NCBI GenBank assembly: GCA_005784505.1
Contig: VCAZ01000003.1
Coordinates: 4,117,010 to 4,181,009 of the forward strand
Reading direction: 5' to 3'
Origin: Bagarius yarrelli
Taxonomy: Eukaryota > Chordata > Actinopteri > Siluriformes > Sisoridae
Length of the DNA stretch: 64,000 nt
Position numbers and translations under genes: made by a program
Shown here: in pieces, positions 43,301 to 55,563 of the stretch
Numbering within the stretch: the first letter of the stretch is position 1
How the letters are laid out: each line of letters opens with the position of its first letter
Notes under the pieces: model-generated
Seen by the model: the letters and a program-made list of their open reading frames with translations, nothing else
What the model was told of the DNA's origin: nothing
Databases searched by the model: none

Positions 43301-44069
43301 AATGAATAGTATAGGGTTAATAATAAACTTTTTTTAAACTTTAAAAACAACTAGTTCACATTTTGTTTTGCAGTTTTTATACTCAGATACATCTAAACGT
43401 TATTTTTTAACAATTTTCTATTTTGTGTGTGCTGGTGTCACCTGGGTCAGAGGTGATGACCTGTGCCAGAAACATGACACACGAAAAGACTTGATAGACT
43501 TGAGCTAGAGACAAAATAAACTTTTATGGATTTTAGTTAGCTCATTATTTTTAGTGTTGAAAGTTTTTTTTTAAAGTGTAAAAAGCCCAACAAGCGTCTC
43601 AGTGTTGCTGTTCAACATTAAATAGCACAAAGCTGAAAACCTGCACTGTAAGCAGGTCAAGGAGATGCTTACCTAAAAGCACATTTATAAGCATAAACGT
43701 TTAATTCTTTATGAAGCAAAGCTGGGGAATTTACGCGATTCGGTTAATACAATGGGCGAAATTATAGAATCTAAAAATGTTTCACCGTTATAGTGTGCTA
43801 ACCTCTAAAATCTTTATTTACAAATTAATTACATTTAAATTATAGAAATTCTGATAAAGTTAGTGAATGTTGGATTTGATCATTCTGTAAGTTTAAATAC
43901 TGTTTAGCTGAACATGCTGTTATAACTAACTTTTCATTTTGAATTAGTTAAAAACTTCCTTAAAGGACCAACTCTCATATCAAATCTCATTACCAACTAA
44001 CACAAACAACCTTATAAACCCTTAATAATGACTGACTAAATATATATAATTTCATGTAATGAATATAAT

Positions 44070-44342
44070 TTGGGGCAGCACGGTGGCTTAGTGGTTAGCA
44101 CTGTTGCCTCACAGTTTGCATGTTCTCCCAGTGCTTGCGTGGGTTTACTCCGGGTTCTCCGGTTTTCTCCCGCAGTCCAAAAACATGTATGTTAGGTTGA
44201 TTGGTGATTCTAAATTGCCCATAGGAGTGTGTGTGGCCCTTTAATGGACTGGCAAGCTGTCCAGGTTGCACCCCCTCCAGAAGATCCCAGTGAACCCAAA
44301 TTAAGGAATAAGCGGGTATAGAAAATGAATGAATGAATATAA
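44070..44342 (+). mobile_element. V-SINE / DANA-like SINE (family B), near full length
   Basis: Head GGGGCAGCACGGTGGCTTAG, TGGTTAGCACTGTTGCCTCA, then TTGCATGTTCTCCCAGTGCT, the CCAAAAACATGTATGTTAGG block and AATAAGCGGGTATAGAAAAT with (GAAT)n tail. Confidence 0.92.
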
Positions 44343-44989
44343 TTTGGAACCCACAATATTTTTTAACATTAGGAACGTAAACGCTTTTAACTGTCTGCTT
44401 CTAGGATTGTGAAATACAGAAAATTTTAATGAAAGCAGGTCAAAATATCCTGTCATATTGTCTAATATTTCCTGATAAAAAATAACACTAAACTTAATAC
44501 AAGTTTATTAAGTCCTGGGTATAATTCTGCTATAAGCTCTGTTTCCCCAAGGTATAAAAAAGCAAATACATTTACAAGACAGTTACCACTTTAACTAAAC
44601 ACATGCCAACGGTGCACAAATGATCAGGTTTGAAAGTAAAAATGTGCACACTGCACCTATAGATAGACAATAAAAGTAATATTTAATTATTAATATAAAG
44701 TTAAGTTTAGTTAATGAATAGTGTATATACAAATACCCGTACTGTATGATCGATTAAGTTGTCGAAAAGGTGCTATTTATCTGTTTAATTCCCTTTAAAT
44801 CGAAAAAAAAAAAATTCACTATACAGTATATAAGCTTGAAGTTTTACATTTTAGTAAAAGGTATAAATTATTTTTATGAAACCATAACTTACCAATTACG
44901 CCTGAATCACAACCGTTTGAAACCTATAAAAATAACTGAAGTAAGAATAATTTAGATTTGACTACAGTCGTATATCAATCCTCTAGGTT

Positions 44990-45480
44990 CAAGCTCAAGT
45001 TTAAGAAATTTTATTGTCATTTCAACCATATTATAGCAGACGCAGTACACACTGAAATGAAACAACGTTTCTACAGGACCCCTAGGTGCTAAACAAAACA
45101 ACACAGAACTACACAAAACAATAACAACACAGAGCTAAAGACTAAAAGTAAATTGTCTTAGCGACGTAAAGTGCATGTGTGCCACTAGTGCAAACAGTGT
45201 TAGACAGACAGTGCAATAAACAGGACAAACATTTAACCAGACTATACAGTACAAAATAACAGGACGCTGTACGGAACAATTAATTAACAGCGCCGACCAG
45301 ATTATAAAAATGTAAAGTAAAAAGGCAAGGTTAATGTGCAAACTGCATTTAAAGTGTATTTTTGTATTGAATATGTGTGTGTGAGTAGTTTAGTTCGGTT
45401 CAGATTGTTAAGGAGCCTGATGGCTCAAGAAACTGTTACACACTCGGGTTGTGAGGCCCGAATGCTACGGTACCTTTTTC
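44990..45480 (-). mobile_element. LINE 3' end region
   Basis: CAAGTTTAAGAAATTTTATT, GTCATTTCAACCATATTATA, CACACTGAAATGAAACAACG and CTACAGGACCCCTAGGTGCT are blocks of a widespread fish LINE 3' UTR, here antisense. GGAGCCTGATGGCTCAAGAA and GTTACACACTCGGG near the right end belong to the same family. No open reading frame. Confidence 0.65.
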
Positions 45481-45514
45481 AGTGTTGCCTTATAAAAAAT
45501 CTTTAAAAAAATTG

Positions 45515-45856
45515 TTTATACCCCGTAAACTTTTTCCACATTTTGTCACTTTACAACCACAAACTTTAATGTATTTTACTAAGGTTTTTATGTGATAAAC
45601 TAACACAAAGTAATTGTTTAAGGTGGAATTTCAAAAATGATATACAGTTTTCAAAATTTTAAGCAAATAAAAATATGAAAAGTGTGGCATGCATTTGTAT
45701 TCAGCCCCCCCTGTACTCTGCTACACCCTAAATTAATTCCAGTGCAATCAATTGCCTAAAATCTCAATAAAATACATTTAAGTTTGTGGTTGTACAGTGA
45801 CAAAATGTAAAAAAGGTCAATGGGTATGAATAGTTTTTCAAGGCGCTGTATTTGTT
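45515..45856. mobile_element. Tc1-type MITE with long inverted ends
   Basis: Left arm 45520-45600 (CCACATTTTGTCACTTTACA, ACCACAAACTTTAATGTATT) is the inverted complement of the right arm near 45766-45850 (AATACATTTAAGTTTGTGGT, TGTACAGTGACAAAATG), leaving only about 160 bases between them. This is an internally deleted, non-autonomous member of a fish Tc1 family. Confidence 0.85.
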
Positions 45857-46104
45857 GTGAAAGCAAAATGCAGATGAGCATCAATTAAAATGTTACTGAA
45901 ATGTCATTAAGCATCGAAAACTAATTAAATGCATAAATTACAGAAATGCAGTCTGATTCAGCTCGAATAATTGTTGTCTCAGCTTCGGACGCCATGCCCA
46001 TAAACTGCTGGCTGGATATTAAACGATTATGGCACCTAAAACTGGAAACGTGTTTACTCTGATTTCTTTTAATTTATCTAATATCTGAGAGACACAAAAA
46101 GCGC

Positions 46105-46175
46105 ATTACTGCATTTCATTGGCTCTGTACATGTACCTTGCACATCGACAATAAAGTTAAATCTAATCTACTCTA
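46105..46175 (+). mobile_element. Family C SINE tail fragment
   Basis: TGCATTTCATTGGCTCTGTA, CATGTACCTTGCACATCGAC and AATAAAGTTAAATCTAATCT form the 3' tail of family C in plus orientation; the head is absent. Confidence 0.65.
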
Positions 46176-46549
46176 ATCTAATTTTTAAAACACTTTTAAG
46201 TATTAGCTAAACAACAAATAATGTAAAATTCACGGTACGGATTATTAGACATTATTATGTATTAATTTGCCTACAGATTTCATATGAATGCTTTGTGTTT
46301 GCATTTCAATTCCACTTTTAAAAGGACATAAAGTTTTCATTTTCACACCCCTAAAAATAACAAAATATGACAAACTGTGATTGGCTGCTTCAAAGACAAA
46401 TTCCACTGTTAAGACAGATTTATACTTTGTGATTTTGGCCACGATTTGTGGTCATCTAGGATGAATTTTAAAATCCTAATGAATTTCTATAATTCTACGC
46501 TAAAATCTGTTGTCCTTACCTGCTAGTTTGACAGGTTCAGTGACAGTGG

Positions 46550-46828
46550 AATTGGTAGCACAGTGGTTAAGGTGTTTGGATTGCTAATTGGAAGATCAGT
46601 TGTATAAAAGGGATAAATGTAAGTTGCTCTGAATAAGGACAATGGGAGACAGATCTAGACTTCAATCAGAAAGTCTAGTACCCACATTCTATTAAGCCAT
46701 GCTGTTCTAACACCTTGAATACAATACAGGGGCCCAGCAGTGGTGGATTGGTGGGGCTGGGAACCAAACCTGGGTCCTTAAGTTGGTAGTCCACCAACTT
46801 AACCACTGCGCTACCACTTCCCCTGGAT
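46550..46828. mobile_element. Two partial family A SINEs, inverted
   Basis: A plus-strand copy (46550-46645: GGTAGCACAGTGGTTAAGGT head joined to an AAGTTGCTCTGAATAAGGAC tail) faces a minus-strand copy (about 46725-46826: GGGGCCCAGCAGTGGTGG, GGAACCAAACCTGGG, CCACTGCGCTACCACTTCCC). Confidence 0.75.
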
Positions 46829-46834
46829 ATTCCA

Positions 46835-47760
46835 CGTCCCTGGAATAGTCGTCAAGCGTGAATAGGCAGCATATATTGCTCCAAAACCAGTATGTTCTCT
46901 TTTAGTATCAATGTTGCCATCACAGATGCGCAGGTTACCCATGCCTTGGGCACTAACACACCCCCATATCATCACAGATGCTGGGTTTTGAGTTTTGCAC
47001 TAATAGCAGTATGAATGGTCCATTTCCTCTTTAACCCGGAGGACATGACGTCCATGATTTCCAAAAACTATTTGAAATGTAGACTTGTCAGATCACAGCA
47101 CACTTTCGCACTTTGCATCAGCTCGGGTCCAGAGAAGCAGGTGGTGTTTCTGGGTGTTGTTGATGTATGGCTTGTGCTTTGCATGGTACACCTTGTAGAT
47201 GGTGCGATGAACTGAGTTTACTAACAATGGTTTTTCAAACTGTTTCTGAGCCCATGTGGTAATGTACTTCACTTTCTATGCAGTTCCGCCTGAAGAATCG
47301 AAGATCACAGATATTTAGTGTTGGTTTTCAGCTTTGCCGCTTATGTGCCGAGATTTCTCTAGATGTTTTAAATCTCTTGATGATACTTGGGGCTGAATAT
47401 AAGGGAATGCATAAATTACTTGCAATCGTATGGTAAAAACATTGTTCCTAAACAGCTGCATTTGCTAATGCAGGGGTTAAAAAAGTAGTAAACCGCGCCC
47501 AATCTACACTGTTTCAGGCCTTTTGGGGCTTCTCCTTTATAGCCAATCATAACGGTTACCTATTTCCAATGAATGTGTTCACTAGTAAGTGTGTTTTTGG
47601 AGCATTCCCCAACTTTCCCTTTATTCTGTTGCCCCTGTCTCAGATCTTTTGGAACTCTTTTGGAAAGCTGAAATAAGTGGGGACAAAAAAGTTTTAGTAT
47701 GACCATTGTATATCTCGTCTTTGTGTAAAACGTAAAATAAAAGCTGAATACAGTGACCTA
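46835..47760. mobile_element. Decayed DNA transposon
   Basis: Blocks GGGCACTAACACACCCCCAT, ATCATCACAGATGCTGG, CTTGTCAGATCACAGCACAC, CCAGAGAAGCAGGTGGTGTT and GGCTTGTGCTTTGCATGGTA belong to a high-copy fish DNA-transposon family whose transposase is read on the minus strand. The copy is full of stops and indels, so it is not functional. The superfamily cannot be settled by eye. Confidence 0.65.
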
Positions 47761-47817
47761 GAAATTTGTGTTAACAATTGAAAACACCACAATGTCTAAC
47801 AATATTTGTAATATAGT

Positions 47818-48110
47818 TTCGGGGCGCACGATAACGTAGTGTTGCCTTACTGCAAGATGGCCCCGGGTTTGATTCCCAGGCAGAGGCCTTTCTGGGTGGA
47901 GTTTGAGGGTACTCCGGTTTCCTCCCACAGCCCATAATAACATGTATGTTAGGTTGATTTGTAATTCTAAATTGCCCTGTGTGTGTGTGGCCCTCCTGCC
48001 TTTCGCCCTTCTAGAGACGGCTGGGATAGGCCCCAGCAGATCCCTGTGACCCTGACTTAGCAGGGAATAAGCGGGTATAGAAGATGAATGAATGAATAAA
48101 TAAATAAAGT
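47818..48110 (+). mobile_element. V-SINE / DANA-like SINE (family B)
   Basis: Head GGGGCGCACGATAACGTAGT, B-box GGGTTTGATTCCC, CCTCCCACAGCCCATAATAA and AATAAGCGGGTATAGAAGAT with GAATGAATAAAT tail. The long minus-strand frame over it is an artefact. Confidence 0.9.
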
Positions 48111-48423
48111 TTCGGGTCTGAATTAAATTTGGAGGCACTACATCCGCCATGTTTAAATGTGACATACGAAATCAGAGCAGCACAAATTTAATGTTGGATA
48201 TAGTTTAACTTGAATAATGTTTATTGTTAGGTACTTCAAAGGGTCATTAGATGCGACATGCATTTTTACAAGTTGTTGTTTAAACTAATACGTTTTTTGC
48301 ACTCTTTCTCGCATAGACTCGGCCCAAGCAGTGTTGCCAGATTGGGAGAATTCAACCCTAATTTTGCTTTTCTGTGGTTGATAAAATTTGGACTACTATT
48401 TAAGAATACAGATAAGAGTTATA

Positions 48424-48490
48424 ATTAATATATTATATATAATATATATATATATATATATATTTTTTTTTTTTTGTTTTGTTTCTTTTT
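48424..48490. repeat. (TA)n and poly-T tract
   Basis: TATATA repeat followed by about 13 T and T-rich sequence. Confidence 0.9.
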
Positions 48491-50431
48491 TTGTTGGTAA
48501 CCCTGTAAACACTGTTGTTTCGAGTCTGCAGCAGAATCTTACCTTTGCATCTACTTAACTGTGTTCCTGTTTTCACCAGACTGCTTTATAAAGGAGCGTC
48601 AGCATAAAACAGGTTTTGCTAAGAAGTCACTCCTAAAAAGTGGATCAACTACACATGTTCCTGCTTCACCTCCAGAAGCTGGCGATTACGTTTTTCTTCC
48701 TTCTATCTTTTTAACTAGGAATCTTTTTCTAATAATGTGCTACAGTTACCAGATAAATGCAGTTGAAGTGTAAACTCTCAGAGCACATTGTCATGTTAAG
48801 CTCCCGAGGTCCAGTACGAGGTGCTTCCAAAGAGAATGTATTTCGCTTACTAAGGATTCAGACGCACCTCGTCTCGCATACTCAGTTCCGCTCGGCATAT
48901 AGTATGGAAGTATGCGATTTCGGATAGGCCTTTGTCGGTACGTGTCTGTTTAATGCCGCGTCTTAACCATCATACAGATTATATGATCATGTTCATACAG
49001 TCTAACAAGCAACAACCATCAAAACTCACTTAGCTGTTCTTGATCATTAAGACTAACGAGTTTCAATTGTTCAGACTAGTATAAATCACGCACTGTGAGC
49101 CCGGCTTAAGGCAATAAAAGCTGCTGCAGACTCCAGACTTCTTGTGGTCAGTCTGCAGGTATGGCTTTGTGAGACTATATAAATACAAGTCTCTCTACGA
49201 TAGGGTGTCTGCCAAATACTGTGAAATTTAAATAAATATGCAGTAAAATGTAAGCATCGACAAATCCGTGTCCATTTGTCCCATTTAACTAAGTACTAAC
49301 TTCTTTAATAGTTTAGTAAAATAAATAAATAAAACATTGCCAATTCAACGTAATTAACGAGTGTGTGTTAGTCAGCAAAGTGCTTAGATTTTCCACATGC
49401 GCTCATTCTAGGTTAGGGTGACTGCAGTGCAAGTTAATTATTTTCTTTTCTGGGAGATACTGAACCAAGCTAGGTCATTAAAAATACTGCAGGAAAATAC
49501 ATTTCAACATGACTGTAGTAGGATTTGGAGACGATGGAGAAAATGGAGACTATTATAAATATCGCCCTGAAATCTGTGAAATTTTATTTCTTTTTACCAA
49601 AACACTGTCCCAGCATGATAATTCCCCTCTGCACAAAGCCGTGATTAGGCATGCTTAGATTGAAGAAATTTAGTGTTCTGACCCAACCTCCTCAGCCAGC
49701 ATTAGTGTCTGATCTCACATGTACTGTTCTGGATGAATAAACACAAATTCTCACAGCCACACTTCAAAATCTGGTGACAGATTAATGACAGAAGTGTGGT
49801 GATTATAACAGGACATAAAGTAAGATTACATCTGGAATAGGATGATTATAGAGCTCAGGTGTCCCAATAGTTTTCTCAATGTAGTTCAACATTAATTTGT
49901 GAAAGAGATGTACCACAGGGATGAACAACCTCAACCTACTTACATCGGATCATCTTCTAGCCTCAGATGTCATGCCCATCCCCAGGCTTCCATAACTAGC
50001 TGGGAACTTTAGGATTTTTTTTTAAGTCGTCCTCTGATTGGTTAAAGTGTACAGGCTTTCCAGTAGATGTTGGGTTCTTTACTCGTCCACATAGAAACAA
50101 CCCAAAGCTGTCCAATCCAAAAAGTAAGCTGTTGTGTTTACAGGATTGATTTTTAAGATGTTAATTAACAAATGTTTTACTGGTTGCTGTACAATACCAG
50201 TCGGTTATTGTAGGGACATTTTCACCCCTAAACATGACATAGCACAAAATGAAACATCATTGGTTGCTTTACTTGTCAGTCATATGCCTTCTTGGGCGGG
50301 CCTAACCCTTTCAAAGAGGCCAAGGTCTGGACTTGCACTGGAAATAAAGACCTTTTTAAAACCTTAATTTCCATAAGAGAAGTGATGGATTGAATTCAGA
50401 CAAAAAGACACAGTGAACATCAGTATATGTT

Positions 50432-50437
50432 TTTATT
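50432..50437 (-). terminator. tgfbr1: Candidate distal polyadenylation signal of tgfbr1
   Basis: AATAAA on the minus strand at the left edge of the repeat-free block. Other AATAAA copies exist inside the UTR, so alternative ends are possible. Confidence 0.4.
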
Positions 50438-50658
50438 TTAATTTCACACCCATTACTATTCCACTATGTTAGAATGGCACATCAGTGTCACTCTCCTACG
50501 TTCCTATGTTGTTTGTACGTCTGTACACACTATAAAAGGTCTATAAATAATGCTTAAAAATCAAGTGGGCCACAAAGCCATTATGAGAACTCTCTCTGCT
50601 GCCATTCACTACTGATCAGCCAAGACTTTTTTCTTTTTTGTGATTTTTTGTTTGTTTG

Positions 50659-50685
50659 TTTTTTTTTTTTTAAAAAAAAAAAAAA
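50659..50685. repeat. T13/A14 perfect foldback
   Basis: Thirteen T (50659-50671) directly followed by fourteen A (50672-50685), a palindrome with no spacer inside the putative tgfbr1 3' UTR. Run lengths in such tracts may be affected by assembly error. Confidence 0.85.
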
Positions 50686-53600
50686 AGGCCCATAATGCAT
50701 TTTCTACACAGTTGAGAAATAGGCATTGAAATACACGGTCTGATGTCCGTAAAGCACTTCAGAACAGAACAAGAAAAAGTACAAATGGTGATTTACAAAA
50801 TGAAAGAACAGTTCATTTAGACACAAGAACAACACAATGCCAACACAAAGTACCACTGACATACAACGTGAATTCTTCCATTAGCATTTCATAGAAACAA
50901 ATTAGCAAACTTGAAGTAAACAAATAAAATATATACACTGAGGTAAAAATACATTGGTCTTTGAATAAGAGGTATTTTTCCCCCCTCTGGATTTCTTTCT
51001 TTGACCTTTTTTTTAACTAATTAAGCCTTACCCCTTTTTCTTCTTTTTGAATTTCCTTAAAAAACCAAAATGATGCAAGCATTAGAAGTCAGTCACATGC
51101 AGTGCATCATTCTATATGGAATAGAAAACGCAAGTGTCAAACGTAGGCACCAAATAAAACTCGATAAAGCTTTCTTCTGCCTTTCCATAATTTGCACACG
51201 CACACGAAATGAAAAAGCACCTTGGTTGGCTAAGCAGTCCTTTAATGACCCAGACTCCTGCTTTTTTTTTTTTTTTTAAACCAGTCTATTACCCTTTAAA
51301 TCAAACCGGCTCCATTGTTTCATTACCCACCTATGTGAATTTTGGTGCTACCAGGACCGTTCCCCCAGGATCTGTCTCACAGTGTCTGGATGTTGGCATA
51401 GATAAAGAATCAAACTGTAATAAATAACTAGGCAATTGCTATTAGAAAGCCTGAGGACTGTGTCGCCGTACACATTTGCATAACGCACAAACCTGCACCA
51501 TCACCAGTACAAGAGTGACCCTTTTCTGAATCTGCTTATGGAATTAGTGGCACCCTAATTTATAGGAATGTTGAGTTTGATGTTTACTTTTTTATCGGTG
51601 CATTCTGGAAAGAAATTTACCTTTCCAAAATTATTCTATTAAAAAAAAAAAAAAAAATCATGAATTGAACTGACTTTTGTGCAAATATCTGCGCGTGGTT
51701 GCATGAAAAAGCTTAATCAAAAGCAAACGCACAGCAACTGATTAAGCAGACGGTTATGCAGGAGTCTGGGCCATATAACGGGACCCCCTAATGAAAACAG
51801 TGTCCTGGGATGAGTGGATCCTCACCCACGTTGAAGGATGCAGATGGGTTTGGAGGCACAGAAGTCAGTGACATCGAGAAGAGCCTGTTCCAGCTTTCCT
51901 ACTGTACGTTAAATCTCCTAGCTACAAGACAGTATGTAGGGAGGGAGCGAGTGTTGGCGTTCTCTCGCTCTCACCTGTTTGCATGGAACCAGAGGTGCAG
52001 CGGCATGAATTTCCTGTTAAGTCATAGCTGGTGTGATTTGACCTGTCAAGGCCACGAGGATACCTGCATGTCATTGTGAAGAAATACCTGGATATGCATG
52101 TTTTAACATCTAAAAAAAATAGGTCACTGCTGAATTCGTAAAGAAAAAAGGCTGCTGGTGATTTAAGACAGAAATGTGTTAGACAAAAAAAAAAAAAAAA
52201 AAATTTAGCCCAGTAACATCTGCGGTGGCACAGTGAAATTGATTTCCAAGAAAAGCTGACTTTACTCGCCTTCGATGGGCTTAAGCAATAACGAATGACC
52301 AAACCTTTTTTTTTTTTTGACTGTAGGATAGAAAAACCACCTGGAAGGGATGTGCTCCGTCCCCGACCATCCCGGGTTTTCTTAACTGTACAATATTTCG
52401 TGACGTGTCAATCATAGGGTCACAAAGCTAACAGACAAGTTACATACACGTAAATACTTATATACAATGTACATATTTATACACACACATCCTCCATCAG
52501 ACTATTACTCCACTTAGGATGTTTCTCAGCGTATTAGAGGAAATTGTTTCTGGGGGTTGGGCGGGGGGGAAGTGGCAGATTTCCTTTGTCATAGTCGTAA
52601 ACTTTTGCTTTCACATGTGCAAACAACCTCAAAAATTGAGCAAAACCTGTGAAGAACAAAGGCAAAACCATTCCAACTGAACAGACGCACGGTGGCATGA
52701 TCAGAAACGAGCCGCAATCGAAGCTCTATTCGTCCAGATTTGGCACCATGAACAGCCCGATCTTTTTAGAAAACTGAAATCCCCTTTTTTTTTGCTCGCA
52801 TAGAAGCAGAAAATGCAGCAATTTGCTACAGAACATGAACAAATCAGATGATTTAACCAGCGGAAAGAAGGAAAACAAAACAAAAACATCTTTTTTACCA
52901 CACTAATAAACATGCAGAGTGTGTTGTGTCTAATAAAAGATTCGTTCCCTCCCTCTGGCTCTCCGTTCCCCGTGGTTTGAGCTGAAGGTTGTATCTAATC
53001 AGTATAATCGCAGAACAGGAATGCACTGTAAACATGCCATGCTATTCAGAGGTCATCAGGGCCAATGGGTGTTAATTATGTTTTACTCAAAACGGTGGAA
53101 CGACAGACAAAACAAAAATTAAAACGGGCAAAATAAGACACTTTAACCTGTAAAATCCAATCTCGAACTGGATTCTTATGCGAAAAAAGACAGACATTCT
53201 TCAGTACATTTAGATTCAATTTTGTATTACAACACAGCTGTAGTGAATTTACACAAAATAGTTCTGCCGTCGACGTTATCATACCTGTGCTTACATTTTA
53301 TTGTTTCTTTTCAATGTCTGCTGGATGAGTTTTACTAATGGAATTTTTTCAAGTGTTCAGACAAAAATTCCAGTTCGCTGTGCGTTTGTTTAGCATGTCT
53401 GAAGACTTCGGTGTCAAACTCAAAGACTTTCTGGGAACCGCATGACCTCTAAAAGTAAATGTATATTTGAATGAACCTGACAATAACTAACGACTTGGAA
53501 CTCAAAATGCAACTATAAAAACATATAAAAAGGTTTTCTGTGGGATAATTAAGCTGGAAAATGTAGCAAACTGCTATGGTGTAAGGCTACCTCATCACAC

Positions 53601-54607
53601 CAACCAACCACAACCATCAACCCCACCCCCCCACAACAAACGTGATCCTAACATCCCGTTTAGCTCCGTTCTCTCTTTAAAGGTACGTCCTAGTTGTCCC
53701 GATATAGTTTGGGGAGGGCAACTGCACGACTTTAGCCCTTCCCGCTGGAACACGCCATCAATTATGATTGAATTAGTTATAAAAGTGTTACTGATTTATT
53801 CATGCACTAGTGTTCCTTATCATCCGGTTGCCCTATCCTAGCGGAACCCTGGTTTCATGTGCAACCCGAAACATTTTGACTGTAAGCTTGTTAGTGTGGC
53901 AAAAACGATGTCCTTCTTCATATAAAAATGAAAAAAAAAAAGTCAAGATTAGTTGCTACATTAAATCTTTCTATTATACTGAATATTAAACTTACTGTTT
54001 AAAGACGACTGTTTCAAACATCACTGGGCTTCTTGAACAAAACAGGAAAACAACCAATGCTGTCGGTCCCTGTAGTTAGCTTAAAACGGTCAACAGGACA
54101 TTTCTTAAAAATGTACATTCCATACACAACATCTGCCAGAAAAAGTTGGGAAATTCAAGGCTTAGTAAAGATCTACTCACTCTACAGATAAATGAATATC
54201 AAACACTGAAAACAAAAAGTACCTTGAACGATTAAAAAGAAAAACAAAACAAACAAAAAAAAAAAAAAAAAAACAGCAATCAAGCTTTACACAGAAATTA
54301 AGCTATACTTCTCAAAGCGTCTTTTTTTTTTCTCCTCCTTCTTCTTCTGTTACATTTTTCTCCAGCCTTCTGCACCAATCTGTGAAAATAGCTTCGTTTA
54401 TTTAAATCTGTATGTCAGGAACTTCTGATCGTCCCCCCCAGAGGGTGGGGTGGGGGTAATGGGGCATCATCTTTCCAGATTACTGTCCCAGGGGAACGAA
54501 CATGAGTCAGCCAATTCTCACCTGCACCCCAGCAACATGCACTGGTGATAAGCTTTTCTGGAGATAAACTGAGGTCTTGAGCTGAAATGTCCCTCTGTGC
54601 TGCATTG

Positions 54608-54632
54608 AAGGTGATGATGATGATGATGATGA
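54608..54632. repeat. (GAT)n trinucleotide tract
   Basis: About eight GAT units in the tgfbr1 3' UTR. Confidence 0.9.
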
Positions 54633-55437
54633 AAGACTGAGGAAATGGCACCAGTAAGTTGTGTGTGGTGGCCCCTTGCTAACCTTCATCGTGTGTGCAT
54701 AATAAAAGACAGATTACTCGATCAACTCATCCGTGGACTCGTTCTTGCGTTGAGTCAGACACTGAAAGGTAAAAGGGGCCGAACCACGGCATGAGGGAAC
54801 GTTGGTTTAAAGCAGTGGCACTTTCCGGTAACACCTGGCTTGAGGGGCACGGATGCCATTGTAGCTGTTGTACTTGTTGCCGTAGTAACAGAACATATCA
54901 AGATATAAAATATAGGATAGGATTTCTCTATATTGCATATGTTGCAGCATGTTTGCCAAGACTAAATGAGGTCATGTCCAGTTTGTTGAAAGAAAAAAAA
55001 TGCAAAAATAATTTAGAAAATAAAAAAAAAAACAAGTATTAAGAACTAAAAAAAGAGAGAAAACGCAAGGTGCAAATTCACTATAGAGATGTAGAGATAT
55101 GTCTCCAGCAAATCTCATCTCTCCAAGGCTAACAGGAAAATAAAAAGTCTCTGACCACCGAAATGACCTTCACTGGCTAAAAAGTTAATTATTCAAAGCT
55201 AAAAGAAAAAAAAACCCAAACAAGCCTCAATCCTTAATGCTCATGTGTCCTTGCTTTTATCCTCTCCCTCGCGCACGGAGAATGCAAAGTCGTAATGCAA
55301 TAATCATTGAGAATTATGAGTGTGAGCGTTATAAGTGAACAGATATTTAAAAAAAAAAGAAAAAAGAAACGACAACAACAAAAAAAACTAAACCAAACAA
55401 TATGTCAAGGTGTGTAGCTCATCCGGAGCCAGCAGGC

Positions 55438-55563
55438 CTACATTTTAATCCCCTCCTGCTGGCTGAGCTGAGAGAGAGTCTTCTTGATGCGCAGGGCTGT
55501 GAGCCGAGCAGCTCCGTTAGCGTACCAGCATTCTCGCATGATCTTCGCCATCACCCGCAGAGC
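55438..55563 (-). CDS. tgfbr1: tgfbr1 last coding exon (kinase subdomain XI and stop)
   Basis: Encodes ALRVMAKIMRECWYANGAAR then LTALRIKKTLSQLSQQEGIK and M, 41 codons plus TAG at 55438-55440. The Arg of AARLTALRIKKTL is the conserved subdomain XI residue. The C-terminus appears identical to human TGFBR1 over the whole exon. Acceptor TGTTCAG is before 55563. Confidence 0.98.
   Translation of the reverse strand, partial: ALRVMAKIMRECWYANGAARLTALRIKKTLSQLSQQEGIKM

Larger units (their letters stand above)
25453..50420. other. Intergenic region between lancl2 and tgfbr1
   Basis: About 25 kb between the lancl2 start and the putative tgfbr1 polyadenylation site. No recognisable protein gene, tRNA or rRNA gene was found. 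It is a mosaic of SINE families A, B and C, a family D repeat, LINE fragments, DNA-transposon relics and microsatellites, each listed separately. The parts 26.6-27.2, 30.1-30.7, 37.8-39.2, 42.5-43.1 and 48.5-50.4 kb show nothing I can name. Confidence 0.7.
50421..55437 (-). other. tgfbr1: Putative tgfbr1 3' UTR
   Basis: Immediately downstream of the tgfbr1 stop codon lie about 5 kb without any SINE, LINE or transposon block, in strong contrast to the DNA on either side. A minus-strand AATAAA (complement at 50432-50437) is the best distal polyadenylation signal. Mammalian TGFBR1 also has a 3' UTR of several kilobases. Contents: T/A foldback at 50.66 kb, poly-A/T tracts, a (GAT)n tract at 54608-54632. 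The exact end and the absence of a 3' UTR intron are inferences. Confidence 0.6.

Noticed and set aside
47758..48165. 135-codon minus-strand frame
   Set aside because: It lies across an antisense V-SINE copy; the product has no recognisable domain.
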